Positions 1-9,313 of a DNA stretch of 64,000 nt are shown here, one piece after another. The notes beneath the pieces were generated by a model, which was given only the letters and a program-made list of their open reading frames with translations, did not search any database and was not told the DNA's origin. This stretch comes from SIRX01 sp965213905 (GTDB lineage Bacteria > Actinomycetota > Rubrobacteria > Rubrobacterales > Rubrobacteraceae), in NCBI GenBank assembly GCA_965213905.1, contig OZ243922.1, positions 1,736,001-1,800,000 of the forward strand, written 5' to 3'. Numbering within the stretch: position 1 is the stretch's first letter; each line of letters begins with the position of its first letter. The translations under genes were made by a program, and so were the position numbers.

Positions 1-12
1 AGTGCTTGGTGG

Positions 13-177
13 TTAAAAGCCCGGAATTGGGACCTCGTCGAAGGCTTCTTTGCCGGCGCCGCAGTCGGGGCATTTGTCGGGAGGTTGGCCTTCTACGCTG
101 TAGCCGCAGTTCGTGCAGGCCCAGTTGAGCGGGATGGATCCACCTTGTTCTTCGGGGTTGCCGCGTTGGTCCGTCAT
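13..177 (-). CDS. Small rubredoxin-like zinc-ribbon protein
   Basis: The protein is 54 residues long, starts at ATG 177 and ends in a ribbon with two CxxC knuckles (C21, C24, C36, C39: CTNCGY and CPDCG). This spacing fits a rubredoxin-like or zinc-ribbon metal site, so it probably binds Fe or Zn. Its start overlaps the stop of the upstream membrane protein gene as ATGA, so the two are probably translated together. An upstream in-frame extension exists but would lie wholly inside the neighbour, so I rejected it. Partner and function are unknown. Confidence 0.75.
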   Translation of the reverse strand: MTDQRGNPEEQGGSIPLNWACTNCGYSVEGQPPDKCPDCGAGKEAFDEVPIPGF

Positions 178-710
178 TGCTCGTTTGCTTTGTTTATGGA
201 GCGTTTGTAGGTCTGGTGGGTAAAGTCGGAGATCGCGAGTATCGAAAAGATACTCGCCACAAAGCGGGTTGGGCGGGGGACGAGTACGAGCCCGTAGGAG
301 AAGAAGGCCGTAACCCACATCCCAAGGCAGAAGTGGCAGGTGAGCAGGCCCCCAAGGGCTTTCTGCAACCCGGAGCCGCGAGGTTTCTCGTCTAGATTGG
401 TCGGGCTCTTGACTTCTTGCAGTTCGGTTACCGGCGCCCGAAGGAAGCTTGTTACCGAGGCGTTGCTAACGATGTAACTCAGCTTGTGCGCCGCCACGCC
501 CAGCAACGTCAGGTCTGCGAGCTTTATCCGCTCCGGCAGTTCGCGGCCCGTTGCCCGCGCCACGAGCAAGAATAGCACGAAGATGCTGCTAAAAACCCCC
601 ACGAGGGTCGCGTAGGCCCCCGTAGGCACCTCGCCATTCTCGTCGTAGCTCTCGAAGAGTTCCTCGGGGGAGTCACTGTCGGTTATCTTGGATACTGGGT
701 TGTCGGCCAC
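174..710 (-). CDS. DUF1360-like membrane protein
   Basis: This predicted 178-residue membrane protein has hydrophobic segments around a TGAYATLVGVFSSIF stretch and a conserved-looking LLTCHFCLGMW motif, as in the DUF1360 family of uncharacterised bacterial membrane proteins. I chose GTG at 710 because AGGAGAG lies about six bases upstream. A longer in-frame GTG start at 800 has no clear ribosome site and is the alternative. The gene ends in an ATGA overlap with the small zinc-ribbon gene, so the pair looks like an operon. No biochemical role can be assigned. Confidence 0.75.
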   Translation of the reverse strand: MADNPVSKITDSDSPEELFESYDENGEVPTGAYATLVGVFSSIFVLFLLVARATGRELPERIKLADLTLLGVAAHKLSYIVSNASVTSFLRAPVTELQEVKSPTNLDEKPRGSGLQKALGGLLTCHFCLGMWVTAFFSYGLVLVPRPTRFVASIFSILAISDFTHQTYKRSINKANEQ

Positions 711-863
711 TGTCTCTCCTGGTCTGGGTTTTCGTACGGATTCTACCCTTTTGGCGCTTTGGTACACGTCCCACGTCCGGGTACCTATTGCCAACCTCAC
801 AAAAATACCGTTATTCTAAGCGCCGAACTGTTGATACTTTAACGGCCGCTTGCCGGAGGATAA

Positions 864-2813
864 ATGACTGGGGACTACCAGAGTGTCATTATAGAAAGCG
901 TACGCCCGGAGTTGGACTGTGGCCGCCACCCGGTAAAACGCGAAGTCGGCGACCGCCTGGAGGTCTGGGCGGACATCTACCGCGACGGCCACGATTCCAT
1001 CTCCGCCGTGCTCAAACACCGCAAAAAAGGCGAAGAGGGGTGGTCCGAAACACCCATGACGCCCTACAACCCCGGCCTCGACCTTTGGACCGGCGCATTC
1101 GACCTGCCGGAGAATACAGTCTACGAGTACAAGATCGAAGCCTGGCCGGACCACTTCGAGTCCTGGCGCCGGGAGATCGGCAAGAAGGTCGAAGCCGGCC
1201 AGAACGTGGAGCTGGAACTCCTCGAAGGCCGGGAGTTGCTTTATGAGGCAGCCGAACGTACCTCCGACAAAAAGCTTTACCGGATGCTGGAGCAGCTAGA
1301 TAAGGCCTCCTACGAAGAGCGGTTGGCGCTCCTGCGCTCTTTGGAGATGCGGGACCTGATGTACCGGAACACGGACCGTTCCACTTCGACCGTCTATAAG
1401 ACGCTCGAAGTGATCGTGGACCGGGTCACGGCCCGCTACGGCGCCTGGTACGAGATGTTCCATCGCTCGCAGGGAACGGAGCCGGGACGGGGCGCGACTT
1501 TTAGGGAGGCCGGAGAGCGGCTGCCCGAGATAGCGGGGATGGGGTTCGACGTGATCTACTTGCTCCCAATCCACCCTATCGGCACGACCCACCGCAAAGG
1601 CAAAGACAACGCCCTAACCGCCGCCCCCGACGATCCCGGCAGTCCCTACGCCATCGGGAGCGAAGAAGGCGGCCACAAAGCCATCCATCCCGAACTCGGG
1701 ACGCTGGAGGACTTCCGGCACTTCGTGCAGACCTGCGAGGAGCACGGCATGGAAGTTGCTCTGGACTTCGCGATCCAGTGTTCCCCCGACCACCCGTACA
1801 TAAAAGAGCATCCCGAGTGGTTCAAGTTCCGTCCGGACGGGACGATAAAGTACGCCGAGAACCCACCGAAGAAGTACCAGGACATCTTGAACGTGGACTG
1901 GGAGTCGGAGGACTGGGAGAGCCTCTGGCAGGAGTGGCTCGACGTGGTGCTGTTCTGGGTCGAGCAGGGGGTGAAGGCGTTCCGAGTGGACAACCCGCAC
2001 ACCAAGCCGTTCGCGTTCTGGGAGTGGTTGATCCGGGAGGTCCGGGAGGAGCACCCGGACGTGATCTTCCTGGCCGAGGCGTTCTCCCGGCCGCGCATGA
2101 TGCAGGGCCTGGGCAAGATCGGCTTTAACCAGTCCTACACGTACTTTACCTGGCGCAACGAGAAGGCGGAGATCATAGAGTACCTAACCGAGCTCACGCA
2201 GGAGGAGCCGAGCGAGTACATGCGCCCGAACTTCTTCGCCAACACCCACGACATCCTGCCGCACATCCTCCAGTTCGGCGGCCGTCCGGCCTTCCAGATG
2301 CGCTTCGCGCTCGCCGCCACGCTCTCCCCGACCTACGGCATCTACAACGGCTACGAGCTGATCGAAAACACCCCCCGCGGCGAGCCCGGCACCACCGTCT
2401 ACTATCAAGACTCCGAGGTCTACGAGTACAAGGTCTGGGACTGGGACCGTCCCGGTAACATAAAGGACTACATAACCCGCATAAACAACATCCGGCGCGA
2501 GAACCCGGCCTTGCAGGAACTGACGAACCTCACCTTCCACAACGCCCCGGACGCCAACATCCTCTTCTACTCCAAAACTACCGGCGACAACACCGTGCTC
2601 GTCGCCGTGAACCTGGACCCGTTCGCCGCCCACGACGCCCACCTGGAGCTGCCGCTTGAGACCCTGGGCATCGCGGAGGACGAGGAGTACGTCGTGGAGG
2701 AACTCATCTCCGGCCGCGTCCTGCCGGGGCGCTACGGCCGATTTTTCTGGGTGCAGCTCATGCCGAACGACAACATCGCCGAAATATTCCACATTAGAAA
2801 GGCGGGCGTCTGA
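864..2813 (+). CDS. glgE: Alpha-1,4-glucan:maltose-1-phosphate maltosyltransferase
   Basis: GlgE transfers maltosyl units from maltose-1-phosphate onto an alpha-1,4-glucan in the cytoplasm. The 649-residue protein has an N-terminal beta domain, a GH13 barrel and a C-terminal beta domain, close to the usual family length. The nucleophile lies in FRVDNPHTKP (D376) and the acid/base in FLAEAF (E405). GGAGGATAA precedes the ATG. The stop overlaps the next start as TGATG. The neighbour makes maltose and phosphorylates it, and the gene after that makes branches, so the three form a complete GlgE pathway operon. Confidence 0.95.
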   Translation: MTGDYQSVIIESVRPELDCGRHPVKREVGDRLEVWADIYRDGHDSISAVLKHRKKGEEGWSETPMTPYNPGLDLWTGAFDLPENTVYEYKIEAWPDHFESWRREIGKKVEAGQNVELELLEGRELLYEAAERTSDKKLYRMLEQLDKASYEERLALLRSLEMRDLMYRNTDRSTSTVYKTLEVIVDRVTARYGAWYEMFHRSQGTEPGRGATFREAGERLPEIAGMGFDVIYLLPIHPIGTTHRKGKDNALTAAPDDPGSPYAIGSEEGGHKAIHPELGTLEDFRHFVQTCEEHGMEVALDFAIQCSPDHPYIKEHPEWFKFRPDGTIKYAENPPKKYQDILNVDWESEDWESLWQEWLDVVLFWVEQGVKAFRVDNPHTKPFAFWEWLIREVREEHPDVIFLAEAFSRPRMMQGLGKIGFNQSYTYFTWRNEKAEIIEYLTELTQEEPSEYMRPNFFANTHDILPHILQFGGRPAFQMRFALAATLSPTYGIYNGYELIENTPRGEPGTTVYYQDSEVYEYKVWDWDRPGNIKDYITRINNIRRENPALQELTNLTFHNAPDANILFYSKTTGDNTVLVAVNLDPFAAHDAHLELPLETLGIAEDEEYVVEELISGRVLPGRYGRFFWVQLMPNDNIAEIFHIRKAGV

Positions 2814-5800
2814 TGACCGAAGCCCCCCGCGAAGACCCGCTCTGGTACAAAGACGCCATCATCTACCACCTGCACGTCAAGGCGTTCTTCGACTCGGATA
2901 ACAACGGCATCGGAGACTTCAAAGGCCTCACCCAGCGCCTGGAATACATCCGGGACCTCGGGGTAACCGCGATCTGGGTAATGCCCTTCTACCCCTCGCC
3001 CCAGCGGGACGACGGCTACGACATCTCCGAGTACAAGAACGTCCACCCGGACTACGGCACCAAGCGCGACTTCCGGGCCTTCGTCCGTAAGGCGCACGAA
3101 CTGGGTCTGAAGGTCATAACGGAGCTGGTCATAAACCACACCTCCGACCAGCACGCCTGGTTCCAGCGCGCCCGCAAGGCGCCGAAGGGCTCCGCCCGCC
3201 GCAACTACTACGTCTGGAGCGACACGCCGGACCGCTACGAGGACACCCGCATCATCTTCACCGACACCGAGCGGTCCAATTGGGCCTGGGACGAGGAAGC
3301 CGGGCAATACTACTGGCACCGTTTCTTCTCCCACCAGCCGGATCTGAACCTGGAGAACCCGCAGGTCTTCAAGTCCGTTATGAACGTGATGAAGTTCTGG
3401 CTCGACGCCGGCGTTGACGGGTTGCGCCTAGACGCGATCCCGTACCTCGTAGAGCGCGAAGGCACCGACAACGAGAACCTCCCCGAGACCCACGAGGTCT
3501 TGAAGCGGATGCGGGCCGAGCTGGACGAGAGCTACGGTGACCGGATGTTCCTGGCCGAGGCGAACCAGTGGCCGGAGGACGTGCTGCCGTACTTCGGCGA
3601 CGGCGACGAGTGCCACATGGCGTTCCACTTCCCGCTCATGCCCCGCATCTACATGGCCGTGGCGCAGGAGGACCGGCATCCTATCGTCGAAATAATGCAA
3701 CAAACCCCGGATATCCCGGACAACTGCCAGTGGGGCGTCTTTCTCCGCAACCACGACGAGCTCACCCTGGAGATGGTTACCGACCGGGAGCGGGACTACA
3801 TGTACCAGGTCTACGCCAACGACCCGCGCGCCCGCATAAACCTCGGCATCCGGCGCCGCCTCGCCCCGCTAATGGAGAACGACCGGCCCCGCATAGAACT
3901 CTTGAACAGCCTCCTTATGAGCATGCCCGGCACGCCCATCATCTACTACGGAGACGAGCTCGGGATGGGGGATAACATCTTCCTCGGTGACCGGGACGCT
4001 GTCCGCACCCCGATGCAGTGGACCAGCGACCGGAACGCGGGCTTCTCCCGGGCCGACCCGGCCCGCCTCTACCTGCCGCCAATAATGGACCCGGTCTACG
4101 GCTACGAAGCCCTGAACGCCGAGTCCCATAGCCGGAGTCCTGGCTCTCTCCTGAACTGGATGAAGCGTCTTATTGCCGTGCGAAAAGCACACAAAGCCTT
4201 CGGGCGGGGGACATTGAACTTTCTGCATCCGGGGAACCGGAAGGTGCTAGCTTATCTGCGGGAGTACGAGGACGAGTCCATTTTGTGCGTGGCGAACCTT
4301 TCGCGGTCGGCGCAGCCTGTGGAATTGGATCTCTCGCGGTACTCCGGCCGGGTTCCGGTCGAGATGATCGGGGGTACCAGCTTTCCGCCGCTCGGCGAGC
4401 TGCCGTACTTCCTCACGCTGCCGCCGCACGGCTTCTACTGGTTCCGCCTAACCACCGAGGCTGCGGCCCCGAGCTGGCACGAGGACGCCCCCCGCTACCC
4501 CGAGCCGCCGGTCGTCGTTTTGCCCGCTGGACGCGAGACGTCCCGCAAGACGAGCCGGACGCCATTGCGCATCCCGGACCGCCAGATCGCGCAGCTAGAA
4601 AAGGAGGCGCTGCCAAAATACCTCGGCGTCCGGCGCTGGTTCGCGGGCAAGGGCGGCGACATCGAGCGCGTCGAGGTGGCCTCGCTGGTCGAGGTCGGCC
4701 AGGAGTGGCTGCTCGCGCTGCTCCGGGTGCATACCGGCGAGGACGGGGAAGAAGCCGACCCCCAGACCTACTTCCTGCCGCTCTCGGCGGCCTGGGAGGA
4801 TAGCTCGGAGGACAATACCTCCGGCCTCGTGCCGTTCACCATAGCCAAGCTCCGGCGCCGCTCCAGGGTCGGCGTCCTGTACGACGCACTAGCCGACGAG
4901 GATTTCTGTCGCGCTCTAGTGGCGGCGATGGGGGAGGAGCGCGAAGTAGAAGCCGGGGATGGCGTCATCCGCTTTACCCGTACCGGAGCTTTCGAAAGGT
5001 TGATCGGGAACAAGACCCTTAGCGTCCGCCGGGCCGGGGTGGAGCAGACCAACACCTCGGTAATACTCGGGGAGCGGCTCATTATGAAGGCGTACCGGCG
5101 GTTGCAGCAGGGGGTAAACCCGGATTTGGAGATCGGGCGCCACCTCACGGAAGAGTCGCAGTTCGGCAACACCCCCCCGCTCGCTGGGGCCATCGAGTAC
5201 GAAAGCGCGGACGGGGAGCTAACGACCCTCGCTCTCCTGCAGGGCTTCGTCGGCAACCAGGGCGATGGCTGGTCCTACGTCTTGGATTACCTGGGCCGCT
5301 ATCTGGAGGAGCGCCTCGTGACCTCCTGGAGTATAGAGGAGGACGGCGCGAACCAGGAAGGTGAGGAAGACACCTTCTTTATGCGTCTTGTCCACACCCT
5401 GGGCTTGCGTACTGGCGAGCTGCACGAAGCGTTCGCCGCGCCCACCGAAAACCCGGCATTCGCCCCCGAATCCGCCTCCCGTAAAGAGGTCGAGGGCTGG
5501 AAGAAGGGCATCGTGAAGGAGCTGGGCCGGACGCTCAAGGTGTTGGAGCGCCGCCGGGAAGGTTTGCTGGAATCGGTGCAGGACGAGGTTGACCGGCTAC
5601 TGGAGTTGCGGGAGTCTGCGGAGGAGCGGATAAACTCCGTTGCAACCGACGAGGTCGAGGTGGTAAAGACCCGGCATCACGGGGACTACCATCTCGGGCA
5701 GGTGCTCGTCGTTAGCAACGACTTCCAGATCATAGACTTCGAAGGAGAGCCTGCTCGGCCGCTAGAGGAGCGGCGTATGAAGCACTCGCCCTTGCGCGAC

Positions 5801-6142
5801 GTGGCCGGGATGCTGCGTTCCTTCAACTACGCCGCCAAGTCGGCGATCATGGACCTCGGCGCCGGACGCGAGGATCAGGTAGAGGAACTCGAAGAGTGGG
5901 TGAGGCTCTGGGAGCGGAACGTCCGGGAGGCTTTCCTTGAAGGCTACGCCGAAGGCGCCCGCGAGGCCGCGTCTTACCCGGAGGACGAGGAGCACGCCCG
6001 GCAGCTAATAGACCTGTTCACGTTGGAGAAGGCCCTGTACGAGATTCGGTACGAACTAGACAACCGCCCGGATTGGGCCGGCATCCCGGTAAAAGGCGTG
6101 CTCGACTTAATAGAAGACCCGGCGCAAGAGGAGACCCCGTGA
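2813..6142 (+). CDS. treS: Trehalose synthase / maltokinase fusion
   Basis: This 1109-residue protein joins a GH13 trehalose synthase (residues about 1-565) to a maltokinase (about 585-1109). TreS interconverts trehalose and maltose; the kinase makes maltose-1-phosphate for GlgE. TreS catalytic residues are visible as D207 (DGLRLDA), E249 (FLAEAN) and D315 (RNHDE). The kinase half carries HGDYHLGQ (D958) and IIDFEGEP (D975), the catalytic loop and metal-binding Asp of aminoglycoside-kinase-like folds. It overlaps glgE by one base and glgB by GTGA. Separate treS and mak genes, or this fusion, both occur in actinobacteria. Confidence 0.95.
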   Translation: MTEAPREDPLWYKDAIIYHLHVKAFFDSDNNGIGDFKGLTQRLEYIRDLGVTAIWVMPFYPSPQRDDGYDISEYKNVHPDYGTKRDFRAFVRKAHELGLKVITELVINHTSDQHAWFQRARKAPKGSARRNYYVWSDTPDRYEDTRIIFTDTERSNWAWDEEAGQYYWHRFFSHQPDLNLENPQVFKSVMNVMKFWLDAGVDGLRLDAIPYLVEREGTDNENLPETHEVLKRMRAELDESYGDRMFLAEANQWPEDVLPYFGDGDECHMAFHFPLMPRIYMAVAQEDRHPIVEIMQQTPDIPDNCQWGVFLRNHDELTLEMVTDRERDYMYQVYANDPRARINLGIRRRLAPLMENDRPRIELLNSLLMSMPGTPIIYYGDELGMGDNIFLGDRDAVRTPMQWTSDRNAGFSRADPARLYLPPIMDPVYGYEALNAESHSRSPGSLLNWMKRLIAVRKAHKAFGRGTLNFLHPGNRKVLAYLREYEDESILCVANLSRSAQPVELDLSRYSGRVPVEMIGGTSFPPLGELPYFLTLPPHGFYWFRLTTEAAAPSWHEDAPRYPEPPVVVLPAGRETSRKTSRTPLRIPDRQIAQLEKEALPKYLGVRRWFAGKGGDIERVEVASLVEVGQEWLLALLRVHTGEDGEEADPQTYFLPLSAAWEDSSEDNTSGLVPFTIAKLRRRSRVGVLYDALADEDFCRALVAAMGEEREVEAGDGVIRFTRTGAFERLIGNKTLSVRRAGVEQTNTSVILGERLIMKAYRRLQQGVNPDLEIGRHLTEESQFGNTPPLAGAIEYESADGELTTLALLQGFVGNQGDGWSYVLDYLGRYLEERLVTSWSIEEDGANQEGEEDTFFMRLVHTLGLRTGELHEAFAAPTENPAFAPESASRKEVEGWKKGIVKELGRTLKVLERRREGLLESVQDEVDRLLELRESAEERINSVATDEVEVVKTRHHGDYHLGQVLVVSNDFQIIDFEGEPARPLEERRMKHSPLRDVAGMLRSFNYAAKSAIMDLGAGREDQVEELEEWVRLWERNVREAFLEGYAEGAREAASYPEDEEHARQLIDLFTLEKALYEIRYELDNRPDWAGIPVKGVLDLIEDPAQEETP

Positions 6143-8325
6143 CGAACGAAGAGACTTTCCAGACCATCGTAGCCGGGGACCACGGCGACCCGTTCGCCAT
6201 CCTCGGAATGCACAAAGAGGACGGTGGAGACCTCGTCGTGCGGACCTTCCAACCCGACGCCTCCTCCGTAGAGGTCGTCTCTACGGACGGCGAAGATTCC
6301 TATGGTGAGCTCGAATCCGTCCACCCGGAGGGCCTCTTCGTCGGTACGCTCTCCATAAAAGAACTCACTCCGTACAAACTCCGCGTTACCTGGGATGAGG
6401 AAGTAGAGTTGCACGACCCTTACCGCTTCCCGCCCGTCCTGGAAGAGGGCGACCTCTACCTTTTCGGGGAGGGCAACCATCACTACCTATACGAGAAGCT
6501 CGGCGCCCACCCGATAGAAATCGAAGGCGTCGCGGGCGTCAGCTTCGCCGTCTGGGCCCCGGGCGCCAGCCGGGTCTCGGTAGTCGGCGGCTTCAACAAC
6601 TGGGATGGGCGGCGGCACGTCATGCGGAAGCATCCCGGGATCGGGGTGTGGGAAATCTTCATCCCCGGCATCGCCAACGGCGAGCCCTACAAATACGAGC
6701 TCAAAGGCCCGAGCGGAGACCTGTTGCCGCTGAAAGCTGACCCCTGTGGTTTCCTGGCCGAGAATCTCCCCGGTACCTCTTCCGTAGTCCACGACCTCCA
6801 CACCTACGAGTGGCGGGACGACGACTGGATGCAGAACCGCGAATCCAAAAACGCCCTCGACGCCCCGATGGCGACCTACGAGGTCCACCTCGGCTCCTGG
6901 CGTCGCCACGAAGACGGAACCTACCTCACCTACGAAGAGCTGTCCGAAGGGCTCGTCTCCTACGTCTCCGCGTTGGGCTACACCCACGTCGAGTTCTTGC
7001 CGCCGACCGAGTACCCGTTCGACGGTTCGTGGGGCTACCAGCCGCTCGGCCTCTACGCCCCGACCAGCCGCTTCGGTACGCCGGACGAATTCAAGCACCT
7101 AGTTGACGCTTTCCACGCGGCCGGCATAGGCGTCATAATAGATTGGGTCCCGGCCCACTTCCCCGAAGACCCGCACGGCCTCGGATTTTTCGACGGAACC
7201 CACCTTTACGAGCACGCCGACCCCCGCAGCGGCCGGCACCCGGACTGGGGCACGCTCATCTTCAACTACGGCCGCAACGAGGTCCGCAACTACCTGACCG
7301 CAAACGCCCTGTTCTGGCTGCGGGAGTACCATGTGGACGGCCTGCGGGTAGACGCCGTCGCCTCCATGCTCTACCTGGACTACTCGCGCGAGGGAGGCGA
7401 GTGGCTACCGAACGAGCGGGGCAGCAATGAGAACCTGGAGGCCATAGCCTTTCTCCAGAAGATGAACGAGCTCGTCTACGAGCACGCCCCCGGCGCCGTG
7501 ACAATAGCCGAGGAGTCAACCGCCTGGCCGATGGTCAGCCGCCCCGTGTACATGGGGGGACTCGGTTTCGGCTACAAGTGGAACATGGGTTGGATGCACG
7601 ACTCCCTCGAATACATGCAGGAAGACCCACTCCACCGCTCCTACCACCACGACAAGCTCATCTTCTCCCTCGTCTACTCCTTCAACGAGAACTTCGTCCT
7701 CCCCCTCAGCCACGACGAAGTCGTCCACGGCAAAGGCACTTTGATCGGCCGGATGCCGGGCGACGAGTGGCAGAAATTTGCCAACCTCCGTGCCTACTAC
7801 GCCTTCATGTACGCCCACCCCGGAAAGCAACTCCTCTTTATGGGCGGCGAGTTCGCCCAAGACCGCGAGTGGAACCACGACATCGGCCTCGACTGGAACC
7901 TGCTCAACGAGCCCCTACACGCCGGAGTGCAGAGCCTGGTCCGCGACCTCAACGCGCTCTACAAAGAAACGCCCGCACTCCACGAAGTAGACTTCGAGCC
8001 CGCCGGCTTCGAGTGGATCGAGGGCGGAGACAAAGAGAATAGCGTAGTCTCCTTCCTGCGCCGTCCCTCAAGCATCCGAGAAGAAGACTACGCCGTCGTC
8101 GTCTGCAACTTCACCCCGGTCGTCCGCGAAGATTACCGCATAGGAGTCCCCTCCCCCGGCACCTACATCGAAGCACTAAACACCGACGACGATACCTACG
8201 GCGGAAGCGGCGTGAGCAATGGCGGCCCGATAGAGGCCGAAGAAGTTCCCGTCCACGGCCAACCGTATTCGCTCTCGCTTAGGCTACCGCCGCTCGCGAC
8301 GATGGTTCTGAGGCGATCAGGCTAG
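6139..8325 (+). CDS. glgB: 1,4-alpha-glucan branching enzyme
   Basis: GlgB moves alpha-1,4 chains to form alpha-1,6 branches in glycogen-like glucan. The 728-residue protein has an N-terminal CBM48 region (with FAVWAPGA and VGGFNNWDG) and a GH13 barrel. The triad is D405 (DGLRVDAV), E458 (IAEES) and D526 (LSHDEVVHGKG). I start it at GTG 6139, which overlaps the treS-mak stop as GTGA and has GAGGAG upstream; a longer frame would run back into the previous gene. As third gene of the glgE operon it supplies branching for the polymer GlgE extends. Confidence 0.95.
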   Translation: MTNEETFQTIVAGDHGDPFAILGMHKEDGGDLVVRTFQPDASSVEVVSTDGEDSYGELESVHPEGLFVGTLSIKELTPYKLRVTWDEEVELHDPYRFPPVLEEGDLYLFGEGNHHYLYEKLGAHPIEIEGVAGVSFAVWAPGASRVSVVGGFNNWDGRRHVMRKHPGIGVWEIFIPGIANGEPYKYELKGPSGDLLPLKADPCGFLAENLPGTSSVVHDLHTYEWRDDDWMQNRESKNALDAPMATYEVHLGSWRRHEDGTYLTYEELSEGLVSYVSALGYTHVEFLPPTEYPFDGSWGYQPLGLYAPTSRFGTPDEFKHLVDAFHAAGIGVIIDWVPAHFPEDPHGLGFFDGTHLYEHADPRSGRHPDWGTLIFNYGRNEVRNYLTANALFWLREYHVDGLRVDAVASMLYLDYSREGGEWLPNERGSNENLEAIAFLQKMNELVYEHAPGAVTIAEESTAWPMVSRPVYMGGLGFGYKWNMGWMHDSLEYMQEDPLHRSYHHDKLIFSLVYSFNENFVLPLSHDEVVHGKGTLIGRMPGDEWQKFANLRAYYAFMYAHPGKQLLFMGGEFAQDREWNHDIGLDWNLLNEPLHAGVQSLVRDLNALYKETPALHEVDFEPAGFEWIEGGDKENSVVSFLRRPSSIREEDYAVVVCNFTPVVREDYRIGVPSPGTYIEALNTDDDTYGGSGVSNGGPIEAEEVPVHGQPYSLSLRLPPLATMVLRRSG

Positions 8326-8371
8326 AGCTTGTAGAAAGCTGTCAGAGTCGCAGATGCTCTAACCATCATGG

Positions 8372-8393
8372 TACAATGCGAACCGCACGGTTC
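8372..8393 (+). promoter_or_regulatory. Putative promoter and operator of the toxin-antitoxin operon
   Basis: TACAAT at 8372-8377 fits a -10 box and is followed at 8380-8393 by a perfect inverted repeat, GAACCG-CA-CGGTTC. The repeat lies in the initial transcribed region just upstream of the antitoxin gene, where antitoxins usually bind to repress their own operon. No good -35 box is visible. Confidence 0.5.
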
Positions 8394-8413
8394 ACGCGAA
8401 ACAAGAGGTAGCT

Positions 8414-8716
8414 ATGACAGCAGATAATCGCATTCCGCTAGAGACGTTGCGAAGGAGACTGGGACGTGTAGCACAGGATGTCGAGCGTGGAGACTCGGTG
8501 GTCGTCGAGCGTCGGGGTGAGGAGGCTTTTGCGCTGGTGCCGATGAGGCTATATCGGCTCCTGGAGGAAGAGCGACGGGCTCTTATCAAGGCAACGCGGC
8601 AGGCCAGGGAGTCATTCTCCGACATCTCTGAGGAAGAGGTGGAGGATCTGGTAGCTGGCGAGTTGGAGGCTACCCGCAATCGGACCTCTCTTTCCAAGAG
8701 CGTCGCCGAACGCTAA
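8414..8716 (+). CDS. Type II antitoxin, Phd/YefM-like
   Basis: This 100-residue protein begins with a region (residues 6-50) that resembles the DNA-binding half of Phd/YefM antitoxins, with RRRLGRVAQDVERGDSVVVE followed by a beta-rich stretch, then a charged helical C-terminus suited to wrapping a toxin. GAGGT lies just ahead of ATG 8414. The PIN-domain gene begins three bases after its stop, giving a standard antitoxin-first module. Similarity to Phd/YefM is judged by eye and the exact family is uncertain. Confidence 0.75.
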   Translation: MTADNRIPLETLRRRLGRVAQDVERGDSVVVERRGEEAFALVPMRLYRLLEEERRALIKATRQARESFSDISEEEVEDLVAGELEATRNRTSLSKSVAER

Positions 8717-8719
8717 GCC

Positions 8720-9157
8720 TTGAGGGCTGTCGTGGACGCAAATGTGTGTGTGTCCGCGGTCCTGAGCGCAAAGGGCAGCCCGGCCCGGATCCTGGATCAC
8801 GCCCTGGCGGAGGGGCCTTACGACTTCGAGCTTTGCGCCCCGTCGCAGCTTTTCCCCAAGATCGAAGAGGTACTCGCCCGGCCCAAAATAGCCGATCGTC
8901 TAAGATGGGATCCGGCCGAGATAGCAGTCTACGTCCGGCGGCTCCGGCTCACCGTAACGGAGATTCCCCCGGAAGGCCGCGAGGTTCCCCGGTATACCAG
9001 CGATCCGGAAGACGACCCGTACGTCCTGGCGGCGATCCTGGCGAGAGCTTCTTACCTGATAAGTGGAGACGATGACATCCTCGCGATGGACAGTCCACCA
9101 GTACAAGTATTGACTCCAGCACAGTTCATCCGTCTCTGGAAGGCGGGAATTCTCTGA
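8720..9157 (+). CDS. PIN-domain toxin (COG1569-like)
   Basis: PIN domains are Mg2+-dependent ribonucleases that serve as toxins in VapC-like systems. The 145-residue protein opens with VVDANVCVSAVLS, the first acidic site, and has later acidic positions in PEDDPYVLAAILARA and SGDDDIL, matching the PIN fold of the COG1569 type. The start is TTG 8720, three bases after the antitoxin stop. The pair lies between two glucan operons without linking to them in function, so it probably arrived as an addiction module. Confidence 0.85.
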   Translation: MRAVVDANVCVSAVLSAKGSPARILDHALAEGPYDFELCAPSQLFPKIEEVLARPKIADRLRWDPAEIAVYVRRLRLTVTEIPPEGREVPRYTSDPEDDPYVLAAILARASYLISGDDDILAMDSPPVQVLTPAQFIRLWKAGIL

Positions 9158-9162
9158 TAGCG

Positions 9163-9181
9163 GGGTGCTTGGCAAGCACCC
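9163..9181 (+). terminator. Stem-loop after the toxin gene
   Basis: A perfect 8-bp stem (GGGTGCTT / AAGCACCC) with a three-base loop starts five bases after the toxin stop. No T-run follows, so it is either a weak terminator or an mRNA-stabilising 3' hairpin. Confidence 0.5.
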
Positions 9182-9253
9182 TCTAGCGGGTACACTTGTC
9201 AGGTGTTTTAGATGCCGCGTTTAGCCAACGAAAGAGGCTGAGTGTCGAGCCTA

Positions 9254-9288
9254 AAGCTGAAAGACTGACCGATTAAGAGACTGAATAA
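9254..9288 (+). repeat. Degenerate heptanucleotide array, copy 1
   Basis: The stretch reads in sevens as CTGAAAG, ACTGACC, GATTAAG, AGACTGA, a decayed version of the (GCTGANN)n arrays seen at three other intergenic sites in this window. It lies between the toxin gene and glgX, in the likely promoter region of glgX. The rest of the 9182-9313 gap shows nothing else clear. Confidence 0.5.
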
Positions 9289-9313
9289 CTTACCGAGAAA
9301 GGAAAATCCTGCT

